A stretch of 37,330 nucleotides of DNA from CAZIZT01 sp964544085 (GTDB lineage Bacteria > Campylobacterota_A > Desulfurellia > Desulfurellales > Hippeaceae). Below the pieces are notes generated by a model. It searched no databases, had not been told where the DNA came from, and worked only from the letters and a program-made list of their open reading frames with translations. Of the stretch, positions 29,980-37,330 are shown one piece after another. The stretch is from the NCBI GenBank assembly GCA_964544085.1, contig CAZIZT010000016.1, positions 1-37,330 of the forward strand. The letters run 5' to 3'. Position numbers and translations under genes: made by a program. Positions within the stretch are counted from its first letter, which is position 1. The number at the start of each line of letters is the position of its first letter.

Positions 29980-31118
29980 GGCAATAGTTTAAATATTGGT
30001 TTCAGTAAAGAAGGAGACACGTCTATCCTCACAACAACCGCACCCCCTATGTCTTTCCAGTTTAAACCAAACGGAACAGCAATGATTACCCTGTTGTAGT
30101 TCCATGAGAAGGAGTAATTGGGTGCAACCGTTGTGGAATGCAAAGACTCAAGCGTGGGAGAGGCTTCTATCTTAACTATCCTTCCGACCAGCTCCTCTCC
30201 GTTGGGTTTAATAATTGTGGCTTTCTGGCCTATATGCAATCTACTCACATCCTTGTAGAGTACATTGGCTCTAACATAAATACTGGCACCGGCGGGCAGA
30301 ACACTGATAATAGGATCTCCAAGCCTCAAGAAATCATCGTTCCTGGCATTAACTCGAATGATTCTTCCCTTTACCGGGCAGATAACAACAACACCGCCTG
30401 CAAATGGTGCATTATCCACACCCAATACCTGGTTTTCAAAAACAAACTCACCCCTAACAAGCCGCTTTTTGGGCTTGAAGATACCATCCACAGGAGCCCT
30501 TATTACCCTTAAATCGGCGTCCACAAAAGCCTCTTGTGGTTCCACAAGATAGACACGCTTGTGGAGTGCTTCAAGGAGAAACACAAGCAGAATGAGCACA
30601 ATTAACGTAAGAAAACTCACAACAAATATTTTTCTTACTGTCTCCTCAACCGGATCCCTCTCTGGCGGGGTAGGACGACGAGCCTCCAATGCTTCACGCA
30701 AATCCTCGCGCTTTATCGTGTTAATAAATCCATCTATAGAGACAATACTGCCCTCAAGATAGGCAGAGATTATATCCTGTAGAAGGGCAACCTGGTCGCT
30801 CTTCAAGTTGTTAAATCTGCACCCAACGTTACCAGCTGCATCCCTTCTGACAAACTCCGCCTCAATGTCTTTGATAACAACCTCGAATGTATCGAATGGG
30901 CAGATGAAATCCAGTACTACGTATCCTCTTTGGAGAATATCATCGGGTAAATCCACAATAGAACAACCAGCCACAGACCAGTCATTAAGGCGGTAACGCC
31001 TCCCCTCAATTTCAACATAAGCTGGAATTCTGTATCTCAAAAACTGTCTTGTGGCTTCCGCTTTGTGCTTCACATTTCCGTTTGAAACATCCGTATTAAC
31101 AGAATCTTTACCGTTCAT
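29976..31118 (-). CDS. alg44: Alg44-like c-di-GMP receptor (PilZ-TM-HlyD)
   Basis: About 380 residues. The N-terminal PilZ domain has both c-di-GMP motifs intact, R24xxxR28 and D46xSxxG51, within a sequence that strongly resembles Alg44 (RYRIPAYVEIEGRR, NDWSVAG). One membrane segment lies at about 163-185 (VVSFLTLIVLILLVFLLEAL). The rest is a periplasmic HlyD/lipoyl-like domain (VIRAPVDGIF, VKGRIIRVN). In Pseudomonas, Alg44 binds c-di-GMP and activates Alg8. ATG 31118 is preferred over the upstream TTG 31133 because of the GGTGG site. Its stop overlaps the algG start. Confidence 0.92.
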   Translation of the reverse strand: MNGKDSVNTDVSNGNVKHKAEATRQFLRYRIPAYVEIEGRRYRLNDWSVAGCSIVDLPDDILQRGYVVLDFICPFDTFEVVIKDIEAEFVRRDAAGNVGCRFNNLKSDQVALLQDIISAYLEGSIVSIDGFINTIKREDLREALEARRPTPPERDPVEETVRKIFVVSFLTLIVLILLVFLLEALHKRVYLVEPQEAFVDADLRVIRAPVDGIFKPKKRLVRGEFVFENQVLGVDNAPFAGGVVVICPVKGRIIRVNARNDDFLRLGDPIISVLPAGASIYVRANVLYKDVSRLHIGQKATIIKPNGEELVGRIVKIEASPTLESLHSTTVAPNYSFSWNYNRVIIAVPFGLNWKDIGGAVVVRIDVSPSLLKPIFKLLP

Positions 31119-31129
31119 AAAAACCACCC

Positions 31130-32650
31130 TCAAATAAACGTATTAAACAGGTTATAGAAATCCTGAGAGTTAAAGAATCCAACGGAAGCACCCGTGATTA
31201 TAATAAACAGGAACACCTCGGCGAGTAGTTGCGCATAGGATGTATAGATCACATAAAACCTCGTCCAGCGTGTCTCGTTACCAGACAAAACCGTCTTTTG
31301 TCTTGTCCATTTCTGCCTGTACAGATGGTTGAGTATGTATATTTTAACAAGAGAGCCGTATATCTGATTGAAGTAAAGAAAAATCGGCCATGTAATGAAC
31401 AGCCGCTTCCTCTGCGTTGCATAAAACAGACTGACAAGGAGCCTGGTGAACATTATCCACCACAGGTAAGCAAAGAAAAGACCTCCGCCCCATTTCAGAT
31501 CCGCAAGCAAGGCAGCAAGCATTCCGTATAGACCAGTCCACATCGTCACACGCTGATCCCTGATGGCATACCAGATAAACGGACCAATTATTCTTCTTGG
31601 AACACGCATTGCACGGTAGGTTGCCCTTAGAGAGTTGCCAAACCACCGGTGCATGAGCATTGTAGCACCCTTGAGAAAGTTGGGGTGCGGAGGAGATTCC
31701 AGGGTGTACACCATCACATCGGGAACATACGTCATTTCCCATCCATTTTTCAGCAAATAGTACCACGTGGATTTGTCGTCACCCGTTAAAAACCTGAACC
31801 AGCCGAGTCTCCAGTGTTCAATATAATCGTGCTGGACGGTCTCAACAAACTCCCTATCCCAGAAGATTTCACCACGATACACAGACATTCTACCAGTAAG
31901 TGTGAGCACGCGCTTCGAAAGAGCCAGGGATGACATGTAGGTGTCCCGTTGCGCAAACCTTAGTGTATACCACCTCAAGTAAAGCCTATCACTGAATCTA
32001 CCAGGAGTGAGCAAACACTCTTCATTAGTGGTTAATGCACCAAGATCAGTATTCAAAGCAAACAGCTGAGCACATTTTTTAATGGATCCGCTGGTTAAAA
32101 CGGAATCACCATCTACAAGCGCTACAATGGAGTTTTGAAGTTTTGCATAGTCACTGGTCAGGGTTCTGAAAGCCACGGCAAGACCATCTCTTTTGCCAGT
32201 CCCAGCAAATCGTGTTATTATAAGCTTTACGCGTGATGGAGGATTTAGCACCTTAAAGACGTTTTTCACAAGATTCTCTTCTATCTTTTCAACAACGGAA
32301 GCGATTATGGTTACAGGCAAACCACATTCTATTGCCTCTTTGATGGCAGCCCTATACACCTTGGCTGAAATGTCTACATCTATGCGGTAGGTAGTTATGA
32401 TAATAAACACCCTTTCGGGCATACTCTCCTCTGCAACTTCTTGAGCTTTTTTCCTGATACGTGGAAAATAGTACTTTTTGTAAAAAACAGATCTAACCAT
32501 ATTGAAAATAGCCCACGAGTAGCGCCATCCAGCAACTGCACCTATTATGAAAATGTATCTCTTTTCCATTGGTGAGAAGTACAAGGGTGGAAGCAGAAGT
32601 GCCCAAATTGCCAGAACAAGTAGATAGATAATAAAATAGATTACCTGCAT
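31130..32650 (-). CDS. alg8: Alg8-like mannuronan polymerase (glycosyltransferase family 2)
   Basis: A 506-residue inner-membrane glycosyltransferase. N-terminal and C-terminal membrane segments flank the catalytic region, which has VDGDS (179-183, metal/nucleotide site), LTGDDKSTWYYLL (288-300) and HRWFGNSLRATYRA (334-347, the RW acceptor motif). The second and third are very close to Pseudomonas Alg8, including the nearby DQRVTMWTGLYG, so this is more than generic GT2. It should polymerise GDP-mannuronate and move the chain through the membrane. The start overlaps the beta-helix gene by 10 bases. Unlike cellulose synthases, its PilZ domain is on a separate protein (Alg44). Confidence 0.93.
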   Translation of the reverse strand: MQVIYFIIYLLVLAIWALLLPPLYFSPMEKRYIFIIGAVAGWRYSWAIFNMVRSVFYKKYYFPRIRKKAQEVAEESMPERVFIIITTYRIDVDISAKVYRAAIKEAIECGLPVTIIASVVEKIEENLVKNVFKVLNPPSRVKLIITRFAGTGKRDGLAVAFRTLTSDYAKLQNSIVALVDGDSVLTSGSIKKCAQLFALNTDLGALTTNEECLLTPGRFSDRLYLRWYTLRFAQRDTYMSSLALSKRVLTLTGRMSVYRGEIFWDREFVETVQHDYIEHWRLGWFRFLTGDDKSTWYYLLKNGWEMTYVPDVMVYTLESPPHPNFLKGATMLMHRWFGNSLRATYRAMRVPRRIIGPFIWYAIRDQRVTMWTGLYGMLAALLADLKWGGGLFFAYLWWIMFTRLLVSLFYATQRKRLFITWPIFLYFNQIYGSLVKIYILNHLYRQKWTRQKTVLSGNETRWTRFYVIYTSYAQLLAEVFLFIIITGASVGFFNSQDFYNLFNTFI

Positions 32651-33708
32651 GATTCAAATGCCCTTGAAAACCTTTTGAATAACCCTTTAGGGTAGATTAA
32701 ACGTTTTTGATCAGGCCCAACAGAGTTTCCACAAATCTTACCTTGTGGAACTCTCATTATCTTAATAGCACAAACGGCATTAGAATCGAAATAATTGCCG
32801 ATAACACTATTCAATATACCGTATCCGGACGGGTTTCCGCCCAATCTTACACCTGCGCCTCGATTATTAAAAAAGATGTTTCCGGAGACCGTAGAGTTAT
32901 TTCCCCTTACCGAGACACCACCCACATGAGGAGCCATCTCATCCGAACATACGTTATCTATTATTCGAACATCCGTTGTGGCCTCCTTAACATCTACACA
33001 TTCAGAACCGTGTGTAGCTATTACGTTGTCATGGATATACACATCCCGAGTCAAATCCCTAACTCCAGCAGGAAGTTGCTTTGGCGAGGTACCCACATAA
33101 ATACCCTCACCATTCTGCTTGCCTCTACCAAACCTGAAGTCTCTCAAACCGCAGTACGAAATACTATTGCCAGCTATCTCTACATCCCTTGAAAAACGAA
33201 TGCGAAGACATTCTCCATAAGCATTCTTAAATTGACTGTAGAGTATCTTTATGCCTTTTAAGTACTTTTTTGGTGAGCCAATCACATAGATGAGCTTATC
33301 ATGATAGCATTTCAACTGATTGCACAAGGTAAAATGACCGTTAATGTTCAAGTGCTTCAACACTATGTAACTTGCCTTTATCTGAATTATTCTCCCACCC
33401 GGTCTGGCATCACCAAGAATCAGCGTACCGGGCATACCTTCAAGAACGATAGGTTCTTCTGGCCTACCAGAACGTGTAAAGGAAAAATTCTGCCTATAGA
33501 TACCTGGTTGAAGAATAATGACATCACCAGCCTTTGCAGTGTCTATAGCATGCTGAATTGTGAATACTGGTTTTTTGGGGTTCAATCCAGTATTGCTATC
33601 ACTGCCCGAAGGCGAGACGTATATCACCCGACCATGCGCTGCAGTGATTAGCACGAAGCAAAGCAGAACACTTAAGATAAACCTACCAGCATAAACCGTG
33701 ATATTCAC
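32641..33708 (-). CDS. Secreted right-handed parallel beta-helix protein
   Basis: A 355-residue exported protein (signal peptide to about residue 26) that opens with IYVSPSGSDSNTGLNP...AIDTAKAGDVIILQPGIY, the usual entry to DUF1565/pectate-lyase-like beta-helices, and continues in short beta-repeats. SECVDVKEATTDVRIIDNV and VGGVSVRGNNSTVSGN place K241 and R268 where family PL6 lyases have their catalytic Lys and Arg. This is an eye alignment and only suggestive. It sits between algD and alg8, so it could trim or modify the polymer (a substitute for AlgL) or bind it. Start is GTG with AGAGGA upstream, overlapping algD by 26 bases. Confidence 0.8.
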   Translation of the reverse strand: MNITVYAGRFILSVLLCFVLITAAHGRVIYVSPSGSDSNTGLNPKKPVFTIQHAIDTAKAGDVIILQPGIYRQNFSFTRSGRPEEPIVLEGMPGTLILGDARPGGRIIQIKASYIVLKHLNINGHFTLCNQLKCYHDKLIYVIGSPKKYLKGIKILYSQFKNAYGECLRIRFSRDVEIAGNSISYCGLRDFRFGRGKQNGEGIYVGTSPKQLPAGVRDLTRDVYIHDNVIATHGSECVDVKEATTDVRIIDNVCSDEMAPHVGGVSVRGNNSTVSGNIFFNNRGAGVRLGGNPSGYGILNSVIGNYFDSNAVCAIKIMRVPQGKICGNSVGPDQKRLIYPKGLFKRFSRAFESCR

Positions 33709-34999
33709 AAATTCCTCTCACAGCGTTTTTGCCATACAAAACTCCGTTTAGATCAAAAACGGTCTTGCCCTTCAAAGAATCCAGCCTGATGCTGTTATAG
33801 CTACCAGATAGCACAACATACCTGTTCTGATCAAGAGCCTCCTCAAGATTCTCATAAAAATCACCATCATCAACAGATATAAAACCTTCACCGAAGCTCT
33901 TATCTATCTGCTCAGCTCTCACAAATGGATCATAAAACTTAATGGAGTAACCTTTCTCCAAAAGCTTTTTTGCAAGATACACATAAGGAGATTCCCGACA
34001 ATCATCGGTACCCGGCTTGAATGCAACCCCAACAATCAAAATTCTCTCGCCCGGCGGTGTGTATTCGGATATGAGATCTGCTGCCTTTTCGACGTGTTTC
34101 GTGTTAGATTCAGGAACTGACTCAATCAGCGGTACCTCGATTCTACGTCTATTCGCCTCCCATATGAAACCCTTTAGATCTTTCGGGAGGCAGGAACCAC
34201 CGAATGCAAACCCCGGCTTCAAATAAACAGGAGATATGTTTAATTTCGTATCCTTAACAAACATATCCATTACAAGCCTGCCGTCCGCACCATGTTTTTT
34301 GGCAAAGTAACCCACTTCGTTGGCAAAGGAAACCTTTATAGCGTGCCAAATATTATCCACATACTTCGATAGCTCCGCCTCTACAGGCCTAACAACAAAC
34401 TTCTCACCGGGAAAATCCCTAAAAAGATTCATCACTGTCCTTGCCGATGCGTCATCCAGTACGCCTATGATTGTTTTGGCAGGATTAAAGAAATCTGCAA
34501 CAGCAGAGCCCTCCCTTAAAAACTCCGGATTAAAGGCATAACCAACCTCTTCACCCACCTTTTTCCCGGATACACCTTCAATAATTGGAATAATGACATC
34601 TTCTGAGGTGCCCGGAGGAATGGTACTCCTTACACAAATAGTGTACCTTTCCTCCTGCCGAGTTTTCTTTAGCGAAAGAGCAATATCAGCGGTTACGTCC
34701 TTGATGTAATCCAGATTTACACTACCATCCTCGTTGTGGGGGGTACCAACGCAAATGGAGCATACATGCGTCTTCTCGATAAGTTCGTTAAGATCATCCG
34801 TAAACTCAAGGTTGCCAAGCTTTTTTGCCTTTTCAAAGTATCTGTCCAGGCCGTTCTCAAAAAGGGGCAACTCGCCGTTAAGCAGCTTCTTGAGTTTGGT
34901 CTTATCTGTGTCAAGACCAACAACCTTGTGACCTGCGCTTGCAAAACAAATCGAAGTAACAAGACCAACATAACCCAAACCTATGACACCTATTTCCAT
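33683..34999 (-). CDS. algD: AlgD-like GDP-mannose 6-dehydrogenase
   Basis: About 438 residues from ATG 34999 (GGAG 8 bases upstream; a GTG at 35005 is an alternative). It oxidises GDP-mannose to GDP-mannuronate with two NAD+, the committed step of alginate synthesis. It has Rossmann GLGYVG (7-12), RSTIPPGT, IWHAIKVSFANEVG, and the catalytic segment YLKPGFAFGGSCLPKDLKGF with the active cysteine near 270. These are closer to AlgD than to UDP-glucose dehydrogenase, and the protein ends in HGLCW as AlgD ends in GICW. It is the first gene of the exopolysaccharide operon and the best evidence that the polymer contains mannuronate. Confidence 0.93.
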   Translation of the reverse strand: MEIGVIGLGYVGLVTSICFASAGHKVVGLDTDKTKLKKLLNGELPLFENGLDRYFEKAKKLGNLEFTDDLNELIEKTHVCSICVGTPHNEDGSVNLDYIKDVTADIALSLKKTRQEERYTICVRSTIPPGTSEDVIIPIIEGVSGKKVGEEVGYAFNPEFLREGSAVADFFNPAKTIIGVLDDASARTVMNLFRDFPGEKFVVRPVEAELSKYVDNIWHAIKVSFANEVGYFAKKHGADGRLVMDMFVKDTKLNISPVYLKPGFAFGGSCLPKDLKGFIWEANRRRIEVPLIESVPESNTKHVEKAADLISEYTPPGERILIVGVAFKPGTDDCRESPYVYLAKKLLEKGYSIKFYDPFVRAEQIDKSFGEGFISVDDGDFYENLEEALDQNRYVVLSGSYNSIRLDSLKGKTVFDLNGVLYGKNAVRGICEYHGLCW

Positions 35000-35272
35000 C
35001 TCCACATCTCCACATGCAAAATTTTATAATCCAGCCAGCACCATCCGATACTATCACTAAAAAAGGCTTAAGGATAGCATCGAATGAAAAAGACAAAAAT
35101 TTTTGCCTAATTAATCCTATACTATGATGTAATAATTTTCAAGTTATTTTCTCTGTTACATTGCCAGAAAACTCAACTGACAATACAATCACACACCTAT
35201 AAGCTCATCAAAAACAAAACTAATTCATATAAGCATGTATAAAACTCAATATTGAAACTATCGGTAGACCAG

Positions 35273-35294
35273 AATATGAAAGTTAATTCATATT
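35273..35294. promoter_or_regulatory. Inverted repeat, possible regulator-binding site
   Basis: A perfect 8-base inverted repeat, AATATGAA / TTCATATT, with a 6-base spacer, centred about 40 bases upstream of the sensor gene's -35. Its right arm is repeated 63 bases away (35221-35230), about six helical turns, as one would expect of paired protein sites. Confidence 0.4.
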
Positions 35295-35323
35295 TGATAC
35301 AGCAAATAGTCAAACAATAGAGA

Positions 35324-35351
35324 TTGACAATCCACATATTTTTGTTATACC
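35324..35351 (+). promoter_or_regulatory. Promoter of the CHASE4 sensor gene
   Basis: Perfect -35 TTGACA (35324-35329), 16-base spacer, -10 TATACC (35346-35351). Transcription would start near 35358, about 18 bases before the ATG. Confidence 0.5.
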
Positions 35352-35375
35352 TTTATTTCCTGTGAGAATAGTGGC

Positions 35376-37330
35376 ATGACGCAGCGTGCTCATTGGAAAC
35401 TAATTCTATATTTTATTGTTGTTACAATAACTATTGTTTTTCTCTTCTCAATAATCCTCTATAAAGAAGAGTCGGATCTTACCTCTGTTACAAAATCATT
35501 CTATGCAAAAAAACACAAAAGCGTTGTCATATCCATGCTTGCATCATCACTCCAGCAGTTGTGTCACACCACAAAGGATTGGAGTATCTGGGATGATACC
35601 TATAATTTTATTCACCACTACTCTAAATCTTACATAGAAGACAACTTTCCAGGAAACACATTGAAAAATCTCGGCATAGATTATATGCTGTTTTACTCCA
35701 AAAAAGGCTTTTACTTCGGTGTAACAGGAAACGACATTATACTAAAAAACAACCCACTTCCGTTCATTCCCAAAAAACCAGAGAAAGGATTTATTAGAAT
35801 AAACAATAGAGTGTATCTGTTGTGCTCCAATCCGATTTTACCTTCCAACGGAAAAGGTCAAAGCGCTGGTATACTCGTCGTAATGAAGCAGTTAAACCTC
35901 AATGCCATTAACAGAGTAATAAGCACAAACTTAGCACCTGTGCCCGAACAATTCAAAATCATACAGACGCATCCATTCAAGATCGGTGAAGAAACCAGGC
36001 AAAACAAAATGTATCTTGTTCTATTTGATGTGAAAGAAAGACCTATAGCCAGTATCACCTTCAAAATACAGCCCAACATCATCGGGGTTATCCACACATT
36101 TATAGCAACCAATCTTTTTACACTGATGATATTATTTATTGTTTTAAGTAGTTTGACCCTTTATATGACAGTCAGATACATACTTCTTACAAAGATGTCA
36201 AAACTCGCTGAGAGCTTGAAAAACCTGCCGGAGAAACTCGAAAGTGGCACCATTAGAATAGAAGAAAAGGAATTTAAGATAATTATAGAAACGGTTCAGA
36301 GACTCATCGATCGTATAAAAGAAAGTGAAGAGATGTTTGAACGGGTTGCAGACATTATACCAGCAGGCATAATTATCTGCGGAGAAAAAATTGTCTATGC
36401 AAACAAGCATGCTTTAAAGCTTTTCAATATGGACGTAGTGGGTAAAGAGATATCCGATTTCTTAGACGAGCCTGAGCGCAGCGTTTTTAAGAAAAATATA
36501 GAAAGAAGAAAAAAGGGAGAACAAATTACAACCTACCATTTATTGAATATTAAACCACCGTTCTCCAAAATCTTCTATGTTGTTTCCACCTATATACGTT
36601 ACAAGGGTCAGAACTTAAGCCTTTCTGCATTTGTCGATCTTACTGAAATCCTTACAATCAGAGAAAAATATAGAAAGATCGTTGAAAACCTACCATACGG
36701 CGTACTGCACAAAGAGGTACTTATAGAAGAGGGCGTTATTCTAAGAGAGAAACTGCTTTACTATTCTGACGAAATCGAGGAGATGACGGGGTTTGATATA
36801 AGTGAAGTAGAAACATTCTCAGAGTGGGACAGGCATATTCTGAACCTTCAAAACCACGACAGGTTTGAACAGCTACGGACCAAAGGTATAACCGATGTGG
36901 AATATCAGTTTAGAAAAAAAGACAACAAGATCATATGGATAAGAGAGGTATGCATACTGCTTAAGAAAACCGACAAAAAATACGAACTCATATGTCTGCT
37001 CGATGACATAACAAAAAGAAAAAAAATCTCAATGTTTTATCAAACGCTTTATAAGATAAATAAACTTAGAAGCGAAGCTGAGAACGAAGAGGATCTGCTG
37101 GAGGCGATTTGTAAAACGCTGGCCGTAACATGCGCATTCAAACTCGTCTGGATAGGCAAAATGGAAAAGGGAAAAGTAAAGATGTTTTGCCAGTATTCAG
37201 ATGGCTACGGTATACAAAAAAACGATACACCCGTGTCCACAACCCTTCTAAAACCCGAGATTATTGACACAATACAAGGGGCGCTAACAAACAGACTCTA
37301 CTCTACCATGATTCCTGTAACGGTTGATGG
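35376..37330 (+). CDS. Membrane sensor protein: TM-CHASE4-TM-PAS-PAS-GAF (partial, C-terminus outside window)
   Basis: This is an open frame of 651 codons running off the right edge. TM1 is at about 8-29. A periplasmic domain carries DWSIWDDTY (68-76), the CHASE4 signature. TM2 is at about 240-270. A linker follows, then PAS1 (about 318-425), PAS2 (about 431-548, with a PAC-like end LLDDITKRKK) and the start of a GAF domain (from about 555, LVWIG near 590). No output domain is in the window; this layout most often continues into GGDEF/EAL or a histidine kinase. It is divergent from the alg operon, so it may sense a periplasmic signal relevant to the exopolysaccharide, by inference only. There is no strong Shine-Dalgarno at the ATG. 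Confidence 0.85.
   Translation, partial: MTQRAHWKLILYFIVVTITIVFLFSIILYKEESDLTSVTKSFYAKKHKSVVISMLASSLQQLCHTTKDWSIWDDTYNFIHHYSKSYIEDNFPGNTLKNLGIDYMLFYSKKGFYFGVTGNDIILKNNPLPFIPKKPEKGFIRINNRVYLLCSNPILPSNGKGQSAGILVVMKQLNLNAINRVISTNLAPVPEQFKIIQTHPFKIGEETRQNKMYLVLFDVKERPIASITFKIQPNIIGVIHTFIATNLFTLMILFIVLSSLTLYMTVRYILLTKMSKLAESLKNLPEKLESGTIRIEEKEFKIIIETVQRLIDRIKESEEMFERVADIIPAGIIICGEKIVYANKHALKLFNMDVVGKEISDFLDEPERSVFKKNIERRKKGEQITTYHLLNIKPPFSKIFYVVSTYIRYKGQNLSLSAFVDLTEILTIREKYRKIVENLPYGVLHKEVLIEEGVILREKLLYYSDEIEEMTGFDISEVETFSEWDRHILNLQNHDRFEQLRTKGITDVEYQFRKKDNKIIWIREVCILLKKTDKKYELICLLDDITKRKKISMFYQTLYKINKLRSEAENEEDLLEAICKTLAVTCAFKLVWIGKMEKGKVKMFCQYSDGYGIQKNDTPVSTTLLKPEIIDTIQGALTNRLYSTMIPVTVD

Larger units (their letters stand above)
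35000..35375. other. Divergent control region between the alg operon and the CHASE4 sensor gene
   Basis: A 376-base AT-rich gap with no gene. On the minus strand a candidate alg promoter is TTGTCA (35183-35178), 17-base spacer, TGTAAC (35160-35155), giving a leader of about 150 bases. On the plus strand it holds the sensor promoter. It also contains the perfect inverted repeat AATATGAA/TTCATATT (35273-35294), the palindrome TCAATATTGA (about 35247-35256), and two copies of TAATTCATAT (35221-35230 and 35284-35293). I see no sigma-54 or AlgU-type promoter. Confidence 0.5.

Noticed and set aside
31130..32650. Reading the GT2/PilZ pair as cellulose or poly-GlcNAc synthase
   Set aside because: The polymerase has Alg8-type GDDKSTWYYLL and RWFGNSLR motifs, the PilZ domain is on a separate HlyD-type protein as in Alg44, and AlgD- and AlgG-like genes are in the same operon.
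33683..34999. Calling the sugar dehydrogenase UDP-glucose 6-dehydrogenase
   Set aside because: The IWHAIKVSFANEVG stretch, PGFAFGGSCLPKD context and HGLCW end match AlgD better, and all neighbours belong to alginate synthesis.

Overview
The window looks like chromosomal DNA of a Gram-negative, anaerobic bacterium of the Desulfurellales (Hippea-like) or Campylobacterota type. The evidence is a four-subunit 2-oxoglutarate:ferredoxin oxidoreductase (korDABC order) beside a monomeric NADP isocitrate dehydrogenase, and a TonB-receptor-like / YfiR-like / diguanylate cyclase gene trio of a kind I associate with Campylobacterota. Outer-membrane barrels and lipoboxes show it is diderm. The lineage is an inference from gene content; no rRNA is present to confirm it. 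I see no tRNA, rRNA, CRISPR array, insertion sequence or phage gene.

Layout. 1-458 (-): start of a lipoprotein with an Ig-like domain, cut by the window edge. 756-3343 (+): PseC-like sugar aminotransferase, NfeD protein, stomatin/SPFH protein. 3337-6347 (-): marR-emrA-emrB drug efflux operon with a palindromic operator over its promoter. 6626-7051 (+): Fur/PerR-type regulator. 7048-12684 (-): rpsF-ssb-rpsR-rplI-dnaB-uvrA operon. 12790-16351 (-): outer-membrane receptor-like protein, YfiR-like periplasmic protein and membrane diguanylate cyclase. 16535-18522 (-): speE, dksA/traR-like and comF. 18607-23712 (-): idh and korDABC, central carbon metabolism at the isocitrate/2-oxoglutarate/succinyl-CoA nodes.

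The most striking region is 23906-34999 (-), a tightly coupled seven-gene operon for an alginate-type exopolysaccharide: algD-like GDP-mannose 6-dehydrogenase, a secreted beta-helix protein, alg8-like polymerase, alg44-like PilZ/c-di-GMP receptor, algG-like mannuronan C5-epimerase with a long extra C-terminus, algE-like outer-membrane porin and a large algK-like Sel1 lipoprotein. No algX, algL, algI, algJ, algF or algA homologue is present here. Divergent from it (35376 to the window end) is a CHASE4-PAS-PAS-GAF membrane sensor that probably continues into a cyclase, phosphodiesterase or kinase module.

How it may fit together (inference): the diguanylate cyclase trio at 13-16 kb and the CHASE4 sensor would set c-di-GMP, the Alg44-like PilZ domain would read it, and the Alg8-like polymerase would make polymannuronate. 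That polymer would be epimerised by the AlgG-like protein and exported through the AlgK/AlgE-like pair. All start sites, promoters and hairpins were read by eye; no search or folding program was run.
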